The notes under the pieces were generated by a model. It searched no databases and had not been told where the DNA came from. It was given only the letters and a program-made list of their open reading frames with translations. Made by a program: the position numbers and the translations under genes. This document shows positions 52,957-62,408 of a DNA stretch of 64,000 bases, piece after piece. Source of the stretch: Bacillus amyloliquefaciens DSM 7 = ATCC 23350 (lineage in GTDB: Bacteria > Bacillota > Bacilli > Bacillales > Bacillaceae); assembly GCF_000196735.1 (NCBI RefSeq), contig NC_014551.1, forward strand, positions 3,095,001 through 3,159,000, in the 5' to 3' direction. Within the stretch, counting starts at the first letter, position 1. Each line of letters opens with the position of its first letter.

Positions 52957-54172
52957 CCTCACCTCCTTCACCTGCTGACGAGATCGGCAGGCTCTTTGCC
53001 TTCGCTTTCTGAATCTCGTCCATGATTTCAACGTCCACATAATTCAAACTCATGAAACGCTTGTCCCCGTTTGGTATTGGCTCATAACCATACTCTTCCA
53101 GGGCATTGTTGAGCGAGAAAATACCGTTTTGCAGCAAGGCAATAACGTTCTCGCGCTTTGTTTTCGCGTCCGTTTCCCTAAACCGCCGCGTATCGAATTG
53201 AAATTTCTGCTGTAGGTTTAAAGGATACGGCAACATTTTGAAATTCAGTTCTGAGGCAATAGCCGTGAAATAGTTCGATAATGTATTTGTCAGATAGTCC
53301 AGGTTGGCTTGTTCAAGCGATGTGTTGACTTGTTCTATCCCCAGCTTATGGGCGGGCAAGCCAAACGCTTTGGCGATCTGCTTTGTTGAATGCGTGTAAT
53401 TATTAACGATTTCAAGCACTTTTGTATTAATTTCTAATTGCTTAAACTCCTCATTTTCACTAAGAACAGCAATTCTTTGCTGATTCCGCCCCCCTGAGTT
53501 TGCTTTTTCAAATTCATTTCGAATCTTGTCCTTTGCTTCAGGGGACAAATGACCCTTTTTCAAGTTGACAATCCCACTCAAGTTGATGCCTCTTCTAAAA
53601 AAGTCAGTAACAAGGCGTTTTCCAAACTCCTGACTTTCAATCTCACGCTTAAGACTGGAAAGAGGACCCATCCCCGTAATGCCGTCCAAGCTGAAAAATT
53701 TAATATGCAACACATTTTCAGGCCTCAATACTCTCTCTTTACCGCCAGAAGGATAATACCGGTATAGGATTTCGTTTCGGTTCGGAAGCTGCTCGGCATA
53801 GACTTCACTGTTCAGCATATGGATAAGCTCCACGGGTGCCCCCTCTTTGTCCCGGATGATTTCAGCGTACGATTGGCCGTTCAATAGTGCATTGGCTACA
53901 AGTATGAATTTGAAAAAGTACCCCGAATAATAATCATTGGGTTTTTCATTCAGCAGCCTGAACAGATCAGAATCCTTTTCTTCGACACCGTTATGCTTAA
54001 CCATAATTGGCGATGCTGCAATATCAGAGGAAAGGGTATGCACTGCTGTGAACACATCGCTGTTCTTAATTGCACTTGCTGACACGTAAGACAGGCCGTC
54101 TAAGCCGACAATAATTTCATTAAACTCCCGCGCCCCCTGGCTTTGTTTATCTAATGATCGAAAGAACGCCAC
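52946..54172 (-). CDS. Phage portal protein (HK97 family)
   Basis: A 408-residue portal, the dodecameric DNA entry ring. Typical are SSDIAASPIMVK near the start, the clip region HIKFFSLDGITGMGPLSSLK and the stem IAKAFGLPAHKLG. It starts at a GTG with GGGAGGTGATTGA upstream. Confidence 0.93.
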   Translation of the reverse strand: MAFFRSLDKQSQGAREFNEIIVGLDGLSYVSASAIKNSDVFTAVHTLSSDIAASPIMVKHNGVEEKDSDLFRLLNEKPNDYYSGYFFKFILVANALLNGQSYAEIIRDKEGAPVELIHMLNSEVYAEQLPNRNEILYRYYPSGGKERVLRPENVLHIKFFSLDGITGMGPLSSLKREIESQEFGKRLVTDFFRRGINLSGIVNLKKGHLSPEAKDKIRNEFEKANSGGRNQQRIAVLSENEEFKQLEINTKVLEIVNNYTHSTKQIAKAFGLPAHKLGIEQVNTSLEQANLDYLTNTLSNYFTAIASELNFKMLPYPLNLQQKFQFDTRRFRETDAKTKRENVIALLQNGIFSLNNALEEYGYEPIPNGDKRFMSLNYVDVEIMDEIQKAKAKSLPISSAGEGGEGNV

Positions 54173-54176
54173 TCAA

Positions 54177-54383
54177 TCACCTCCCTCCCTCTTCTCTCGG
54201 ATTGAGTAAGAAGGCAATCAGAACAAGAAAAAGGCCGGCCACAATAAGCCCGGCGATCGGGTGGAAAAGGAAAATTCCATAGTCGATTACAAACAGCCCC
54301 GCTAAAAAGAAAAGAGTATGCAGGTTCAATCTAATAAACTGGCATACTCCCAATAAAAATTTATTTATTTTTCCTAATTTCAT
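54177..54383 (-). CDS. Small membrane protein beside terminase (DUF1056-like)
   Basis: A 68-residue protein with two hydrophobic helices (LNLHTLFFLAGLFVIDYGIFLF and AGLIVAGLFLVLIAFLL). Such a DUF1056-type gene often sits between terminase and portal in siphoviruses, with no known role. The ATG at 54383 has AAGGAGGGAGCACC upstream. Confidence 0.72.
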   Translation of the reverse strand: MKLGKINKFLLGVCQFIRLNLHTLFFLAGLFVIDYGIFLFHPIAGLIVAGLFLVLIAFLLNPREEGGR

Positions 54384-54399
54384 GGTGCTCCCTCCTTCC

Positions 54400-56133
54400 T
54401 TAAAGGGTGAATTCTTCGCTTTCGTAATAAGTGTTCCAGTCAAATTTATCTTGTTTGTAATGAAACATAGCACCCGTGTGCGCGTTCATCATCGCCGCTG
54501 CCGGGTCAATTTTTTCCCTGTTTAAATCCTTGTTAATTTGAATTGTATCATTCACTTTTTTCACCATCGCGTTATGTAACGCTGTGTTAAGCAAAGGGTT
54601 TATACTATGGATGATTTTTCTGTCAAACACATTTAACCGAAAATCTTTTGTCGGTTCCGACAAAGTCCGCGCCCCTTGCCGGACCTCAATTAGTTTATCT
54701 TCGTATCCGTATTTCTCCATCTCATTTAAAAATAAGGAAATGTTATACGGATCATAGAAAATACCTTCTACTTGTAAATCATTTTCCTGAATATGATTGA
54801 TCATGTAATCAATAACTTGCTGAAGATTAATGATTCCTGATTTTTTGTCGGTTATGGTACAGTACCCGGCTTTCGAAAGAGCCCGATAATCTAATTTGTC
54901 GCGCTCAATTTTATTATCCAACCCGCCTTTAGTACCCACAAATGAATGGCTATCCACATAAAACGTTTCGTCTTCATCCTCTAATGGATAGATGAAACTG
55001 AGGGCTGATAAATCCTCTGTCCGTGATAAATCTACTCCGATGTACACGGGCTTTCCCATTATTTCCGGGGCAGTATCGACGCCGCAACTTTTCCAATCTC
55101 TTCCGTTTACAAAACTTTCAGATGAAGCAGACTGCCATAAATTAAAGTTTTTTACCAATGTGCCATTTAAATCATCTTTATCAAGAGCCTCTTTTAGTTT
55201 CTTGCGTAGATTGGTTAGAAGTTTCTTTTGAAGACCCTCCACCTCAAGTAAGGGATTACTTTTTATCCAAGTGCTTTCGTCGTAAATTTCCTCTTCGTCA
55301 TCTTGCTCGTAGACAATTGCAAAATAGTTTTCGTTTTCCTTACGACCACTAAGAATATCGTCAACATAAGGGTACTCCTGCGAATACATGGGGCCATTCA
55401 GCTTAAAGCCGGCTGTGCTAATGATTAAGATAAGGCCCTGGTCCTGCTGACCTTGGGAAGACTCCAGGACTTCCATCATTTTTGTGTTGGACGCTGTGTG
55501 GTACTCGTCGAGAATCCCAATCAGAACGTTCAAACTGTCAAGGTTATCAGTATCCCTTGATAAAGGCATAATGACGCAGTCATCTTTCAGGTACCGGATT
55601 TCATTTTGTATGATCTTTGTCCATTTCCTAATTGCCTTTGACTGGCTTCTTATCTTTTTCAATTGCATGGAGATCATTTTAAAAACAGTTCTTGCTTGGC
55701 CTCTTGAGTTAGCTGTCGCATAAATTTGCCTGTCAAACTTAGGGGATTCCCCGTAGATCAATTCGTACAACGCAAGACCCGCTACAAGGACGGATTTTCC
55801 GCCCTTTCTCGCCATGCTTATATAAGCTTTTGTAAAACGGCGAAAACCCGTCTCCTTATTTCTCCAAGCGTAAAGCATGTACACAATGAATTTTTGAAAT
55901 AAGGCCAGTTTCGTGGGCTTGCCCGTTGATATGTCCGGCAGTATTTCAAGAAACTTGATGACCTTTTTTGCCTTTTCGGGTCTGTACTCATACTCAAAAG
56001 ACGGGTCAGCCGCTCTTTCTAAATCTCTAAGATGACGCTGACAGGCTTTTATTACTTTTTTGCATGCCGTTATTTCTCCGCTAACAACCTTTTTCGCGTA
56101 AAGCGTGCCTGGATCAATTCTCTCAGTCGTCAT
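54400..56133 (-). CDS. Terminase large subunit
   Basis: A 577-residue packaging motor. The ATPase domain has a Walker A variant (ARKGGKSVLVAGL) and a Walker B (LIGILDEYH). The C-terminal nuclease has acidic residues in YIGVDLSRTEDLSAL. The best family fit is the YmfN/phage terminase_1 type. Overlaps terS by 11 nt. Confidence 0.92.
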   Translation of the reverse strand: MTTERIDPGTLYAKKVVSGEITACKKVIKACQRHLRDLERAADPSFEYEYRPEKAKKVIKFLEILPDISTGKPTKLALFQKFIVYMLYAWRNKETGFRRFTKAYISMARKGGKSVLVAGLALYELIYGESPKFDRQIYATANSRGQARTVFKMISMQLKKIRSQSKAIRKWTKIIQNEIRYLKDDCVIMPLSRDTDNLDSLNVLIGILDEYHTASNTKMMEVLESSQGQQDQGLILIISTAGFKLNGPMYSQEYPYVDDILSGRKENENYFAIVYEQDDEEEIYDESTWIKSNPLLEVEGLQKKLLTNLRKKLKEALDKDDLNGTLVKNFNLWQSASSESFVNGRDWKSCGVDTAPEIMGKPVYIGVDLSRTEDLSALSFIYPLEDEDETFYVDSHSFVGTKGGLDNKIERDKLDYRALSKAGYCTITDKKSGIINLQQVIDYMINHIQENDLQVEGIFYDPYNISLFLNEMEKYGYEDKLIEVRQGARTLSEPTKDFRLNVFDRKIIHSINPLLNTALHNAMVKKVNDTIQINKDLNREKIDPAAAMMNAHTGAMFHYKQDKFDWNTYYESEEFTL

Positions 56134-56608
56134 CGTTCATCATGGCACCTAATAGGTCCTCCTCATCGTCATCCCCGTCAAGCCCTACAATTCGTAGACG
56201 TGAATCCAGAGATAGACCGAGCTGACCCGCAATCCCGCGAATTTCCTTTGACATACTGTTCATAATATCAACGGACGGATTTTTCTTTTTTACTTCAAAC
56301 CCTTTACTATTAATTTCAATAATGGTTTGTCCGTCTGTCATTATGTCTTTGAGAGCCATTCTATATTGAGCGTAGCTGTTGCAATAAATGGCTAGTAACG
56401 TCGAATCCAGTTCAGAGATTGGCATTTTAATAATATGCGGGTAGATTCGCCTCCACTCATTTTTAGCCATCGTGGACAGCCAGTATGGTGGGTTTTCTTG
56501 CAGAGGCGAAAAATCTTTTAATTTTTCTTCCTGCTGCAGACGCTCTTCCCGCTCTTCGTTAGTAATTTGCCCTTTTAACGTTTCCGTCAATTGCTTTCGT
56601 CTCGCCAA
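56123..56608 (-). CDS. Terminase small subunit (P27 family)
   Basis: A 161-residue DNA-recognition subunit of the P27/phage terminase_4 type. The motif PYWLSTMAKNEWRRIYPHI and the SYAQYRMALKDI helix are typical, with an acidic tail (GDDDEEDLLG). It begins at a TTG with AAAGGTGG upstream. A pac/cos site is expected just upstream. Confidence 0.87.
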   Translation of the reverse strand: MARRKQLTETLKGQITNEEREERLQQEEKLKDFSPLQENPPYWLSTMAKNEWRRIYPHIIKMPISELDSTLLAIYCNSYAQYRMALKDIMTDGQTIIEINSKGFEVKKKNPSVDIMNSMSKEIRGIAGQLGLSLDSRLRIVGLDGDDDEEDLLGAMMNDDD

Positions 56609-56842
56609 TCAAAACCACCACCTTTCGTCCAAAATGCGAACTATAAATTTGAGCGAATTCGGCAGATTAAGAAAATGAAGATCGTCCCATACCTGCCAAG
56701 GATTCGGCCACCCAGATGAAAGATCAAAAACAAGGCCGAAAAAGTAAAAATCAAAATTTCATTTCAACATTTTTTACAAAGTTAACGGGGCGCCGATGTA
56801 CAGGAAAATGAAAAAAACCACCCGGTAAATTGAAGGGGGGAC
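56609..56842. other. Non-coding gap between terminase small subunit and HNH, possible cos region
   Basis: 234 bp without a gene. It holds an AT-rich stretch and a short GC-rich patch (AACGGGGCGCCGATG, near 56783-56797). HNH and P27 terminases commonly flank a cos site, so DNA ends may lie here. No defined motif was confirmed. Confidence 0.35.
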
Positions 56843-56932
56843 TTAAAGCGACAAAATTAATGCTGCAGTGGATAAAATAACGCTGATACCACTTGCAATA
56901 ATTCCGATTAAATGAAACGTTCTGCTGCTCAT
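56843..56932 (-). CDS. 29-residue small membrane protein
   Basis: The frame runs from an ATG at 56932, directly after the HNH stop codon, to a TAA at 56843. MSSRTFHLIGIIASGISV continues as one hydrophobic helix. AAAGGAGAAGG lies just upstream inside the HNH gene end. Likely translationally coupled to HNH. Function unknown. Confidence 0.6.
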   Translation of the reverse strand: MSSRTFHLIGIIASGISVILSTAALILSL

Positions 56933-57331
56933 CTAATTACCTTCTCCTTTCCCAAACGTGACTTGATTATGATGATACTGACAAAGCACCTCAAGATTAT
57001 TCAGATCGGTACGCGCTTGAACATCGTTTATGGCGTCTCTAAGCTCTCTGTGCTTATGATGGACTACTAACCGATTAGACTTGTTTAAACGTCCCTGTGA
57101 GGCACAGACAGCACAATGATAGTTACTTTCTCTAAGCTTCTGTTCTCGAAGGAGCTTCCACTCTCTCGAATGGTAATAGGAATAGAGCTTGCTGTTCTCC
57201 CTGTTGTATCTCACATCTTTGTTATACTGCTTGTCAGCATAGCCCTTGTGCTTCTCACAATAACGTTCTGCCCAATCCACATAGCTGCGGCAGGCAGGCG
57301 CGTTACATCTTTTCAGCGGCAGGACTACCAC
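56933..57331 (-). CDS. HNH endonuclease
   Basis: A 132-residue HNH nuclease that in cos phages works with terminase to cut concatemers. Two zinc-binding CxxC pairs are present: CNAPAC and HCAVCASQGR. The HNH core LVVHHKHRELRD and CQYHHNQVTFG is intact. The first codon in frame is a GTG at 57331, but AGGGGG is better spaced (8 nt) before a CTG three codons later. Confidence 0.88.
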   Translation of the reverse strand: MVVLPLKRCNAPACRSYVDWAERYCEKHKGYADKQYNKDVRYNRENSKLYSYYHSREWKLLREQKLRESNYHCAVCASQGRLNKSNRLVVHHKHRELRDAINDVQARTDLNNLEVLCQYHHNQVTFGKGEGN

Positions 57332-57464
57332 CCCCTATATATTCTTTCTAAACTGCCCCCGCACTCAAGCCGTTAACCGCCAATTGTTTTCCCTGAGAAT
57401 TACCGGACGCAGTTTACAAAAAATAGCTCCCGATACCAAAGTCGCAAGACTAGCGCGATCCAGC

Positions 57465-57623
57465 TCAGAATGAAAAGTCATTCCTCAACGCTTTAATTTG
57501 AGTATCCGAATTCGCCTTGATAAGGGATAGGCGCTTTTCCCATATTATGTAGGTTGTTTTTACCGGTCCGAAATTCACACCCCTTGGAAGTTGATAGGTA
57601 AAGTTTATAGGGATTTCAAACAT
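57465..57623 (-). CDS. Small protein of unknown function
   Basis: A 52-residue protein (MFEIPINFTYQLPRGVNF at the start) with basic and aromatic content. The ATG at 57623 follows AAAAAGGAGACTATTT. The longer frame to 57692 overlaps the terminator-like T region and ArpU end. No family recognised; it lies between ArpU and the late genes. Confidence 0.55.
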   Translation of the reverse strand: MFEIPINFTYQLPRGVNFGPVKTTYIIWEKRLSLIKANSDTQIKALRNDFSF

Positions 57624-57692
57624 AAATAGTCTCCTTTTTTGGGCCCCTTTTTGTATCCATAAAAGTCCGTTTTTTGTCCAAAAGAAAAGCAC

Positions 57693-58073
57693 TCAGATGA
57701 TTCCGAGTGCTGTGGCTAGGCGGTAGATAGCCCTTTTCTTAAGTTCATAATAGGTGTTTTTCTTAATGCCCAAATCTATATAAATGCTTATGTCTTTGAC
57801 GGTAGATGCTGTAAGGTATTTTTTCTCAATAATCAAGCGCTCCAGGTCGTCCAAGCTGTTTTGTAACGCCCGTTCCATTTGCTTCACCTTCAGCTCGTTT
57901 ATATTATGTGAATCTCTTAGAGAGGGAAAAAGACTCATGCCGGCGCTTTCGCATTCCCTTTTGTTTTCCATTTGAACTTTTAAGGCCCTGTAATCTTTCA
58001 GCTCTTTGATGACTATTTTTCTCACGGCTCTTGCATCCACAGGGTCCATGAATGAAAGCTGCTCTGCTGTCAT
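57693..58073 (-). CDS. ArpU-family late-gene regulator
   Basis: A 126-residue ArpU/RinA-type transcription factor that usually turns on packaging and structural genes. It has helices AVRKIVIKELKDYRALK and, near the C-terminus, an HTH-like segment IYIDLGIKKNTYYELKKRAI. The position right before the packaging genes fits. It overlaps the helicase stop by 4 nt. Confidence 0.85.
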   Translation of the reverse strand: MTAEQLSFMDPVDARAVRKIVIKELKDYRALKVQMENKRECESAGMSLFPSLRDSHNINELKVKQMERALQNSLDDLERLIIEKKYLTASTVKDISIYIDLGIKKNTYYELKKRAIYRLATALGII

Positions 58074-59425
58074 GCTAATTTCTCCAATCTTGCTTTGACT
58101 GCCTCCATTAAGGCATTTTGCCCGACGGCTTTGCCTTCTAATGCCCTCATTACATCCTCGTCCACAGTGCCTTCCGTTACAAGATGGTTCACAATTACAC
58201 TATGCTTCTGCCCCTGGCGGTCAAGCCTCGCGTTGGCCTGCTGGTAAAGCTCAAGACTCCATGTCATGCCAAACCACACGATCACATGGCCTCCGTCCTG
58301 TAAGTTAAGCCCATGCCCCGTAGATGCTGGATGCGCTAAAAGCATTTCAATCTTCCCATTGTTCCAGTCAGCAATCTCTCTGCTACTGTCTAACGGTTTC
58401 GCCTTTTTAAATTTCTGCTGGATGCGCTCAAGATCATGTTTATAAGAGTAGAAAACAAGGATAGGCTTTCCGTTGGCTGCGTCCACTATATCCTCTAATG
58501 CATTCAGCTTTTCATCATGAAGCTTTTGGATTTCCCCGTTTTCGTCATAAACTGCACCATTCGCCAGCTGTAACAACTTGTTTGATAAAACGGCCGCGGT
58601 GTCGGCCACAACATCACCATCTAAAAAAGGGAGAAGTAAATCTTTTTCAAGCTGCTTGTATTTCGCTTTTACTTTGTCCGTCATTCGTACTTTGACAATA
58701 TTATCAATTCGTTCCGGGAGCTGAAGCCAGTCCCGGGCCTGCATACTGATGCAGATGTCAGACACTTTCTCATGAATGGCTTTCTCGGCTCCTTCTTTCA
58801 ATTTCCAACTGTAGATAACAGTTCTGTTTCTTTGGTCAGGTTGAAAATATTTTTCCCGGTAACTGGTTACGGTTTTCCCCAGCCGTTCCCCTTGATCTAA
58901 CAAGTACATCTGTGGCCATAAGTCAATTAAGCTGTTTGGTGCTGGGGTTCCGGTCAGGCCCACAATTCTTTTTATGAAAGGTCTAACTTTTTTCAAAGCC
59001 CTAAACCGTTTGGCCTTAGATGATTTAAAGCTAGAAAGCTCATCTATCACGACCATGTCAAAGGGCCACTTCTTACCGTAAAAATTCACCAGCCATTCGA
59101 CATTCTCCCTGTTAATAACGTAAATATCAGCTTTCATATCTAACGCCATAATTCTGGATGATTCCGGACCCAATACTTTTGAGACTTTTAAATAAGAGGT
59201 GTGGTCCCACTTCTCAGACTCTCTTGACCAGGTATCTTCCGCAACTCTCAAAGGCGCAATTACTAAAACATTTGAAACGTCAAAATAATCGTACAGGAGA
59301 TCTGATACTGCTGTCAGAGTGCTGACTGTTTTCCCCATCCCCATATCCAGGAAGAGGCCTGCAGCATGAGTATCAATTATGTGCTTAATTGCATGTTCTT
59401 GGTATTGGTGTGGTTTGAACTTCAC
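58070..59425 (-). CDS. SNF2-type DEAD/DEAH helicase
   Basis: A phage ATP-dependent DNA translocase of about 451 residues. Motif I is GLFLDMGMGKTVSTL, motif II VIDELSSFKSSKAKRF, motif III VGLTGTPAPNSL. Motifs V-VI at the C-terminus include AHPASTGHGLNLQ and NARLDRQGQ. It probably helps replication or recombination. A GTG at 59425 with AGGGGGG upstream is the likely start; it overlaps the frameshifted nuclease. Confidence 0.88.
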   Translation of the reverse strand: MKFKPHQYQEHAIKHIIDTHAAGLFLDMGMGKTVSTLTAVSDLLYDYFDVSNVLVIAPLRVAEDTWSRESEKWDHTSYLKVSKVLGPESSRIMALDMKADIYVINRENVEWLVNFYGKKWPFDMVVIDELSSFKSSKAKRFRALKKVRPFIKRIVGLTGTPAPNSLIDLWPQMYLLDQGERLGKTVTSYREKYFQPDQRNRTVIYSWKLKEGAEKAIHEKVSDICISMQARDWLQLPERIDNIVKVRMTDKVKAKYKQLEKDLLLPFLDGDVVADTAAVLSNKLLQLANGAVYDENGEIQKLHDEKLNALEDIVDAANGKPILVFYSYKHDLERIQQKFKKAKPLDSSREIADWNNGKIEMLLAHPASTGHGLNLQDGGHVIVWFGMTWSLELYQQANARLDRQGQKHSVIVNHLVTEGTVDEDVMRALEGKAVGQNALMEAVKARLEKLA

Positions 59426-59689
59426 GAAATGCCCCCCTGACAAAAGCTGTTATTGAATCTATTGAATCTAAAACGCGGACCTCAAAACCCATTGTTTCTA
59501 AATCCTTTTTGCGTTTTAGCTGCAGAGGTCTTGCGGGGCCTTCATTTCTACAAAAACAAGCTTGCCGCCAGGTAAAAGCACAATCCGGTCAGGCACCCCA
59601 GATAATCCAGGAGATACAAATTTCATCGCCTTGCCTCCCTGCCTTTCGACCTCTCGTTTTAGTATTCGCTCCAATTGACTTTCCTTCAA
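59385..59689 (-). pseudogene. VRR-NUC nuclease, broken by a one-base frameshift
   Basis: The first part (KESQLERILKREVERQGG, GLSGVPDRIVLLPGGKLVFVEMKAP) is a VRR-NUC domain with the Asp and Glu-x-Lys catalytic residues. It stops early at a C-run near 59535-59538. The -1 frame continues ARPLQLKRKKDLETMGFEV to a TAA at 59385, giving the rest of the domain. One missing base, sequencing error or frameshifting could explain it. The start is ambiguous: GTG at 59701 or TTG at 59689. Confidence 0.75.
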
Positions 59690-59712
59690 AACTGCCTTCA
59701 CTCCTTTTATCC

Positions 59713-59970
59713 GGTATCCATAGTGACCATAATTGCCATAATCTATCTATGTTCAGCAAATAAAGAGATTATAGAGATTTTCTTATGCGTATACGCTATA
59801 TTCTTTTATTTTTATATTTATATGGAAAATATGGATACCATGGATACCAAAGGCCGTTAAACCCTTGATACTGTTGAATTCAAGCCGGTATCCATACCAT
59901 CTATTTTATGGATACTGCCATGGATACCATGGATACCGAAATTTGATTTTATAGAATTAGTATGGATACC
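59713..59970. repeat. ATGGATACC iteron cluster between VRR-NUC and VapE genes
   Basis: The 9-mer ATGGATACC occurs at 59831-59839, 59840-59848, 59920-59928, 59929-59937 and 59962-59970. It is inverted at 59713-59721 and 59887-59895, and one copy with a single mismatch lies at 59908-59916. Two sets are direct head-to-tail pairs. The rest is AT-rich. This suits replication-origin iterons or an operator array, beside replication genes. Confidence 0.8.
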
Positions 59971-59971
59971 G

Positions 59972-62386
59972 TTAATTAACTCTTACAAAAGCTCTTTGAA
60001 CACCATATAAGCGCCCAAACTTCATTCGTCCGCGGCTCTCTGTGTACGGAGCCCAGCCGGGAAGCCTTCTCAAAATATCGTTTATTTCACGGGCTTGGAT
60101 AGGGGTCATTTGTTTAGGGTCGCCGCCAAATAACTCGACCCATACCTCCATGGCACAAACCCTTGTGCGCTTAACGGACCCTTGCTTTTCTCCTTCAAAG
60201 TCATACCCCTGCAGGAAGTTGCGTCTTTCGCTAATATCCTTTTTGTCCCAATCCTCTGGCAGAAGTGTGTTTAAATACTCTTCAATCAAGCCGGCTTTTG
60301 CGCTGTCTTCGGTGTGTAGCTCTTGGGCTTCTTTGGCGGCCTCCTCTAATTCGCCTGTTAGATAAAGAGGCTCTTTTTCATGCCAGCAGTCAACGGCTTC
60401 AGCCCAAATTTGATCTATCTCATATTGATTAAGGTCCCGCCAGATACTTTTTGATCTTTCTTGCGCTGCCACAACAACGGGCCAAAAGCGCCGGTTCCCC
60501 GTGCGGTCCTTCAAAAAAGTCACATCATTTGTTGACCCGAAGAAAACGCACTGACGGGGGAAAACAGAAATTTGTCGGCCATACGCTACCCGATAGCTGT
60601 CCTCTTGTTTAGAAATAAAGTGTTTGACGGCTTCCGCCTCAGCTTTCCGGGTTGCGGACAGCTCGGCCAACTCAATCAGCCAGGCCCCTTGCAATTGTTC
60701 ATAGGCTTCCTTTCCTTGCACAGTAGTGATTGAATCGGAATGCCAGCCCATGCCAAGCTTTTTAATGATGAAGCTTTTTCCGACGCCCTGTGGCCCCACC
60801 ATGACTAAAACGTTATCGAATTTCAGACCTGGCTTAAGAACGCGGCCGACTGCTGCCGTAAAAATCTTTCTTGTAACTGCCCGGACATATTCCGTATCCT
60901 CGGCGCCCAGGTACTCGATAAAAAGAGAATCAAGCCGGGGAAGCCCGTCCCATTCCAGGCTATTGAGATAGTCTTGGACCGGATGAAATTTATTCTTTCC
61001 CTGAACTTCCATAAGTGCATCATGGACCTTGCCTTGCCCCGAGATTTTATAAATTGTTTCAAGGTAGTTCCGTAGTGAAGCGTCGTCCCTATCCATCCAG
61101 TAATCCCCCTCTGACAGCTTGCGCCAAGGTAAATCCCCTAAGACGGCGGCCCGATGCGAAAAGTCATTCCATGCGATCTTCCCAGCAAGCCGTGGGTCAT
61201 TCTGCAGAATCAAAATAATGTTCTTGGCCGTTGAGAGGATGTCGCCGTTTTTCTTTACGTCTAAATGTTCCAGCCAGTCCATTGCCGAATCCTCAATAGC
61301 TCCGAACTCTTCACTTGCTTGGGATAGTTTTTCCTGTCCGATCGTGCGTTTCACGTTTTTATCTTGCAAAGCAAAATCCGACATCGCAGTGAAGGACGGG
61401 AGCCGGACAACGGGTGTGTTTGGGTCGGCTTCTTCATCGTGCATCCCGAATTTATGGATACGAACTAAATCGAAAGCATTGACGAGCAAGCCCCCGACGG
61501 GGTCTGTGCCGTGATGCGAAAAAGCAAATTTTTCATCATCATAGAGAATTAACCCCCCATTAGTGGACCCTTCTTTATAAGTGAACCGGCCCGGCCCCGC
61601 CTCTTCATAGACATCAGATAGAAACGTTTCAATAGCTTCCGGAATTGAGTACGTTCGGCAGAAAGCTCCGACCATTCCGTTTTTCTCATGCGGGTCGCCT
61701 TGCTTATCTGCAAGCTTTTGGCGATTCTTTTGAATCCTGGATGACTCCGGCCAATATGAAGGATCGGTCCAGTCTTCGTAACTGGCTAAAACCTCATCAG
61801 GGTCGAGCCAGGCCTCGTCCTGCAGCTTAAAAACATATTCGCCGTCTTGAGAAGTTGACGGCCAGTACATCAATCGGTGTGGCTGATACGTCGTATCATC
61901 GAAAAAATCAATGCCGATGTCGGCCGCAAGTTTGCGGGATACTGCCTGGTATTCATCAGGCGTTACCGCCCGCCTTAACGGAATCACTAACCGGAGCCGC
62001 GGCGTCTCTTTGCTGTGCTTATGCGTTGAATAAGCCGTACAAGCAAAGTCATACATCATTTCCACCGATGCCCAAAGATCGCCCTTTATAAAATCAGCAT
62101 CCAAAGTAACAACTTGGCGCCAGGCCACCGTGTCAGTCTTTCGGCGGCCGCCCTTTAATGAGCCGCCTACGAATCCGCCAACGTCTTTTATCTGGTCCTG
62201 CTGTGACTTGGACATTTTTTTATACTCTGCATAGGTCTCATTCGTATAGTTTGGCGTTGCTAATTTTTTCAGCAGATCAGACCAAAGCATGTCCTTATTT
62301 CTCCAAGCCTTATCCCATCGGTTGCGCCCTATTGCGATGGTGATAGACCCGTCATGCTGTACTCGATTTTTCAAAGCTGTTTCCAT
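59972..62386 (-). CDS. VapE-type primase/helicase
   Basis: An 804-residue phage replication protein. The N-terminal half contains an archaeo-eukaryotic type primase/polymerase-like region (VVTLDADFIKGDLWA, HKHSKETPRLRLVIPLRR). The C-terminal D5/VapE-type superfamily III helicase has Walker A GPQGVGKSFIIKKLG and FGSTNDVTFLKDRTGNRRFWPV. AAGGAGGGGG precedes the ATG. It probably initiates replication at the adjacent iterons. Confidence 0.87.
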   Translation of the reverse strand: METALKNRVQHDGSITIAIGRNRWDKAWRNKDMLWSDLLKKLATPNYTNETYAEYKKMSKSQQDQIKDVGGFVGGSLKGGRRKTDTVAWRQVVTLDADFIKGDLWASVEMMYDFACTAYSTHKHSKETPRLRLVIPLRRAVTPDEYQAVSRKLAADIGIDFFDDTTYQPHRLMYWPSTSQDGEYVFKLQDEAWLDPDEVLASYEDWTDPSYWPESSRIQKNRQKLADKQGDPHEKNGMVGAFCRTYSIPEAIETFLSDVYEEAGPGRFTYKEGSTNGGLILYDDEKFAFSHHGTDPVGGLLVNAFDLVRIHKFGMHDEEADPNTPVVRLPSFTAMSDFALQDKNVKRTIGQEKLSQASEEFGAIEDSAMDWLEHLDVKKNGDILSTAKNIILILQNDPRLAGKIAWNDFSHRAAVLGDLPWRKLSEGDYWMDRDDASLRNYLETIYKISGQGKVHDALMEVQGKNKFHPVQDYLNSLEWDGLPRLDSLFIEYLGAEDTEYVRAVTRKIFTAAVGRVLKPGLKFDNVLVMVGPQGVGKSFIIKKLGMGWHSDSITTVQGKEAYEQLQGAWLIELAELSATRKAEAEAVKHFISKQEDSYRVAYGRQISVFPRQCVFFGSTNDVTFLKDRTGNRRFWPVVVAAQERSKSIWRDLNQYEIDQIWAEAVDCWHEKEPLYLTGELEEAAKEAQELHTEDSAKAGLIEEYLNTLLPEDWDKKDISERRNFLQGYDFEGEKQGSVKRTRVCAMEVWVELFGGDPKQMTPIQAREINDILRRLPGWAPYTESRGRMKFGRLYGVQRAFVRVN

Positions 62387-62408
62387 CACCGGACACCCCC
62401 TCCTTCAT

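Noticed and set aside
59713..59970. Repeat cluster considered as a CRISPR array
   Set aside because: The units are 9 bp, occur in both orientations and have irregular spacing, without spacers of constant length.
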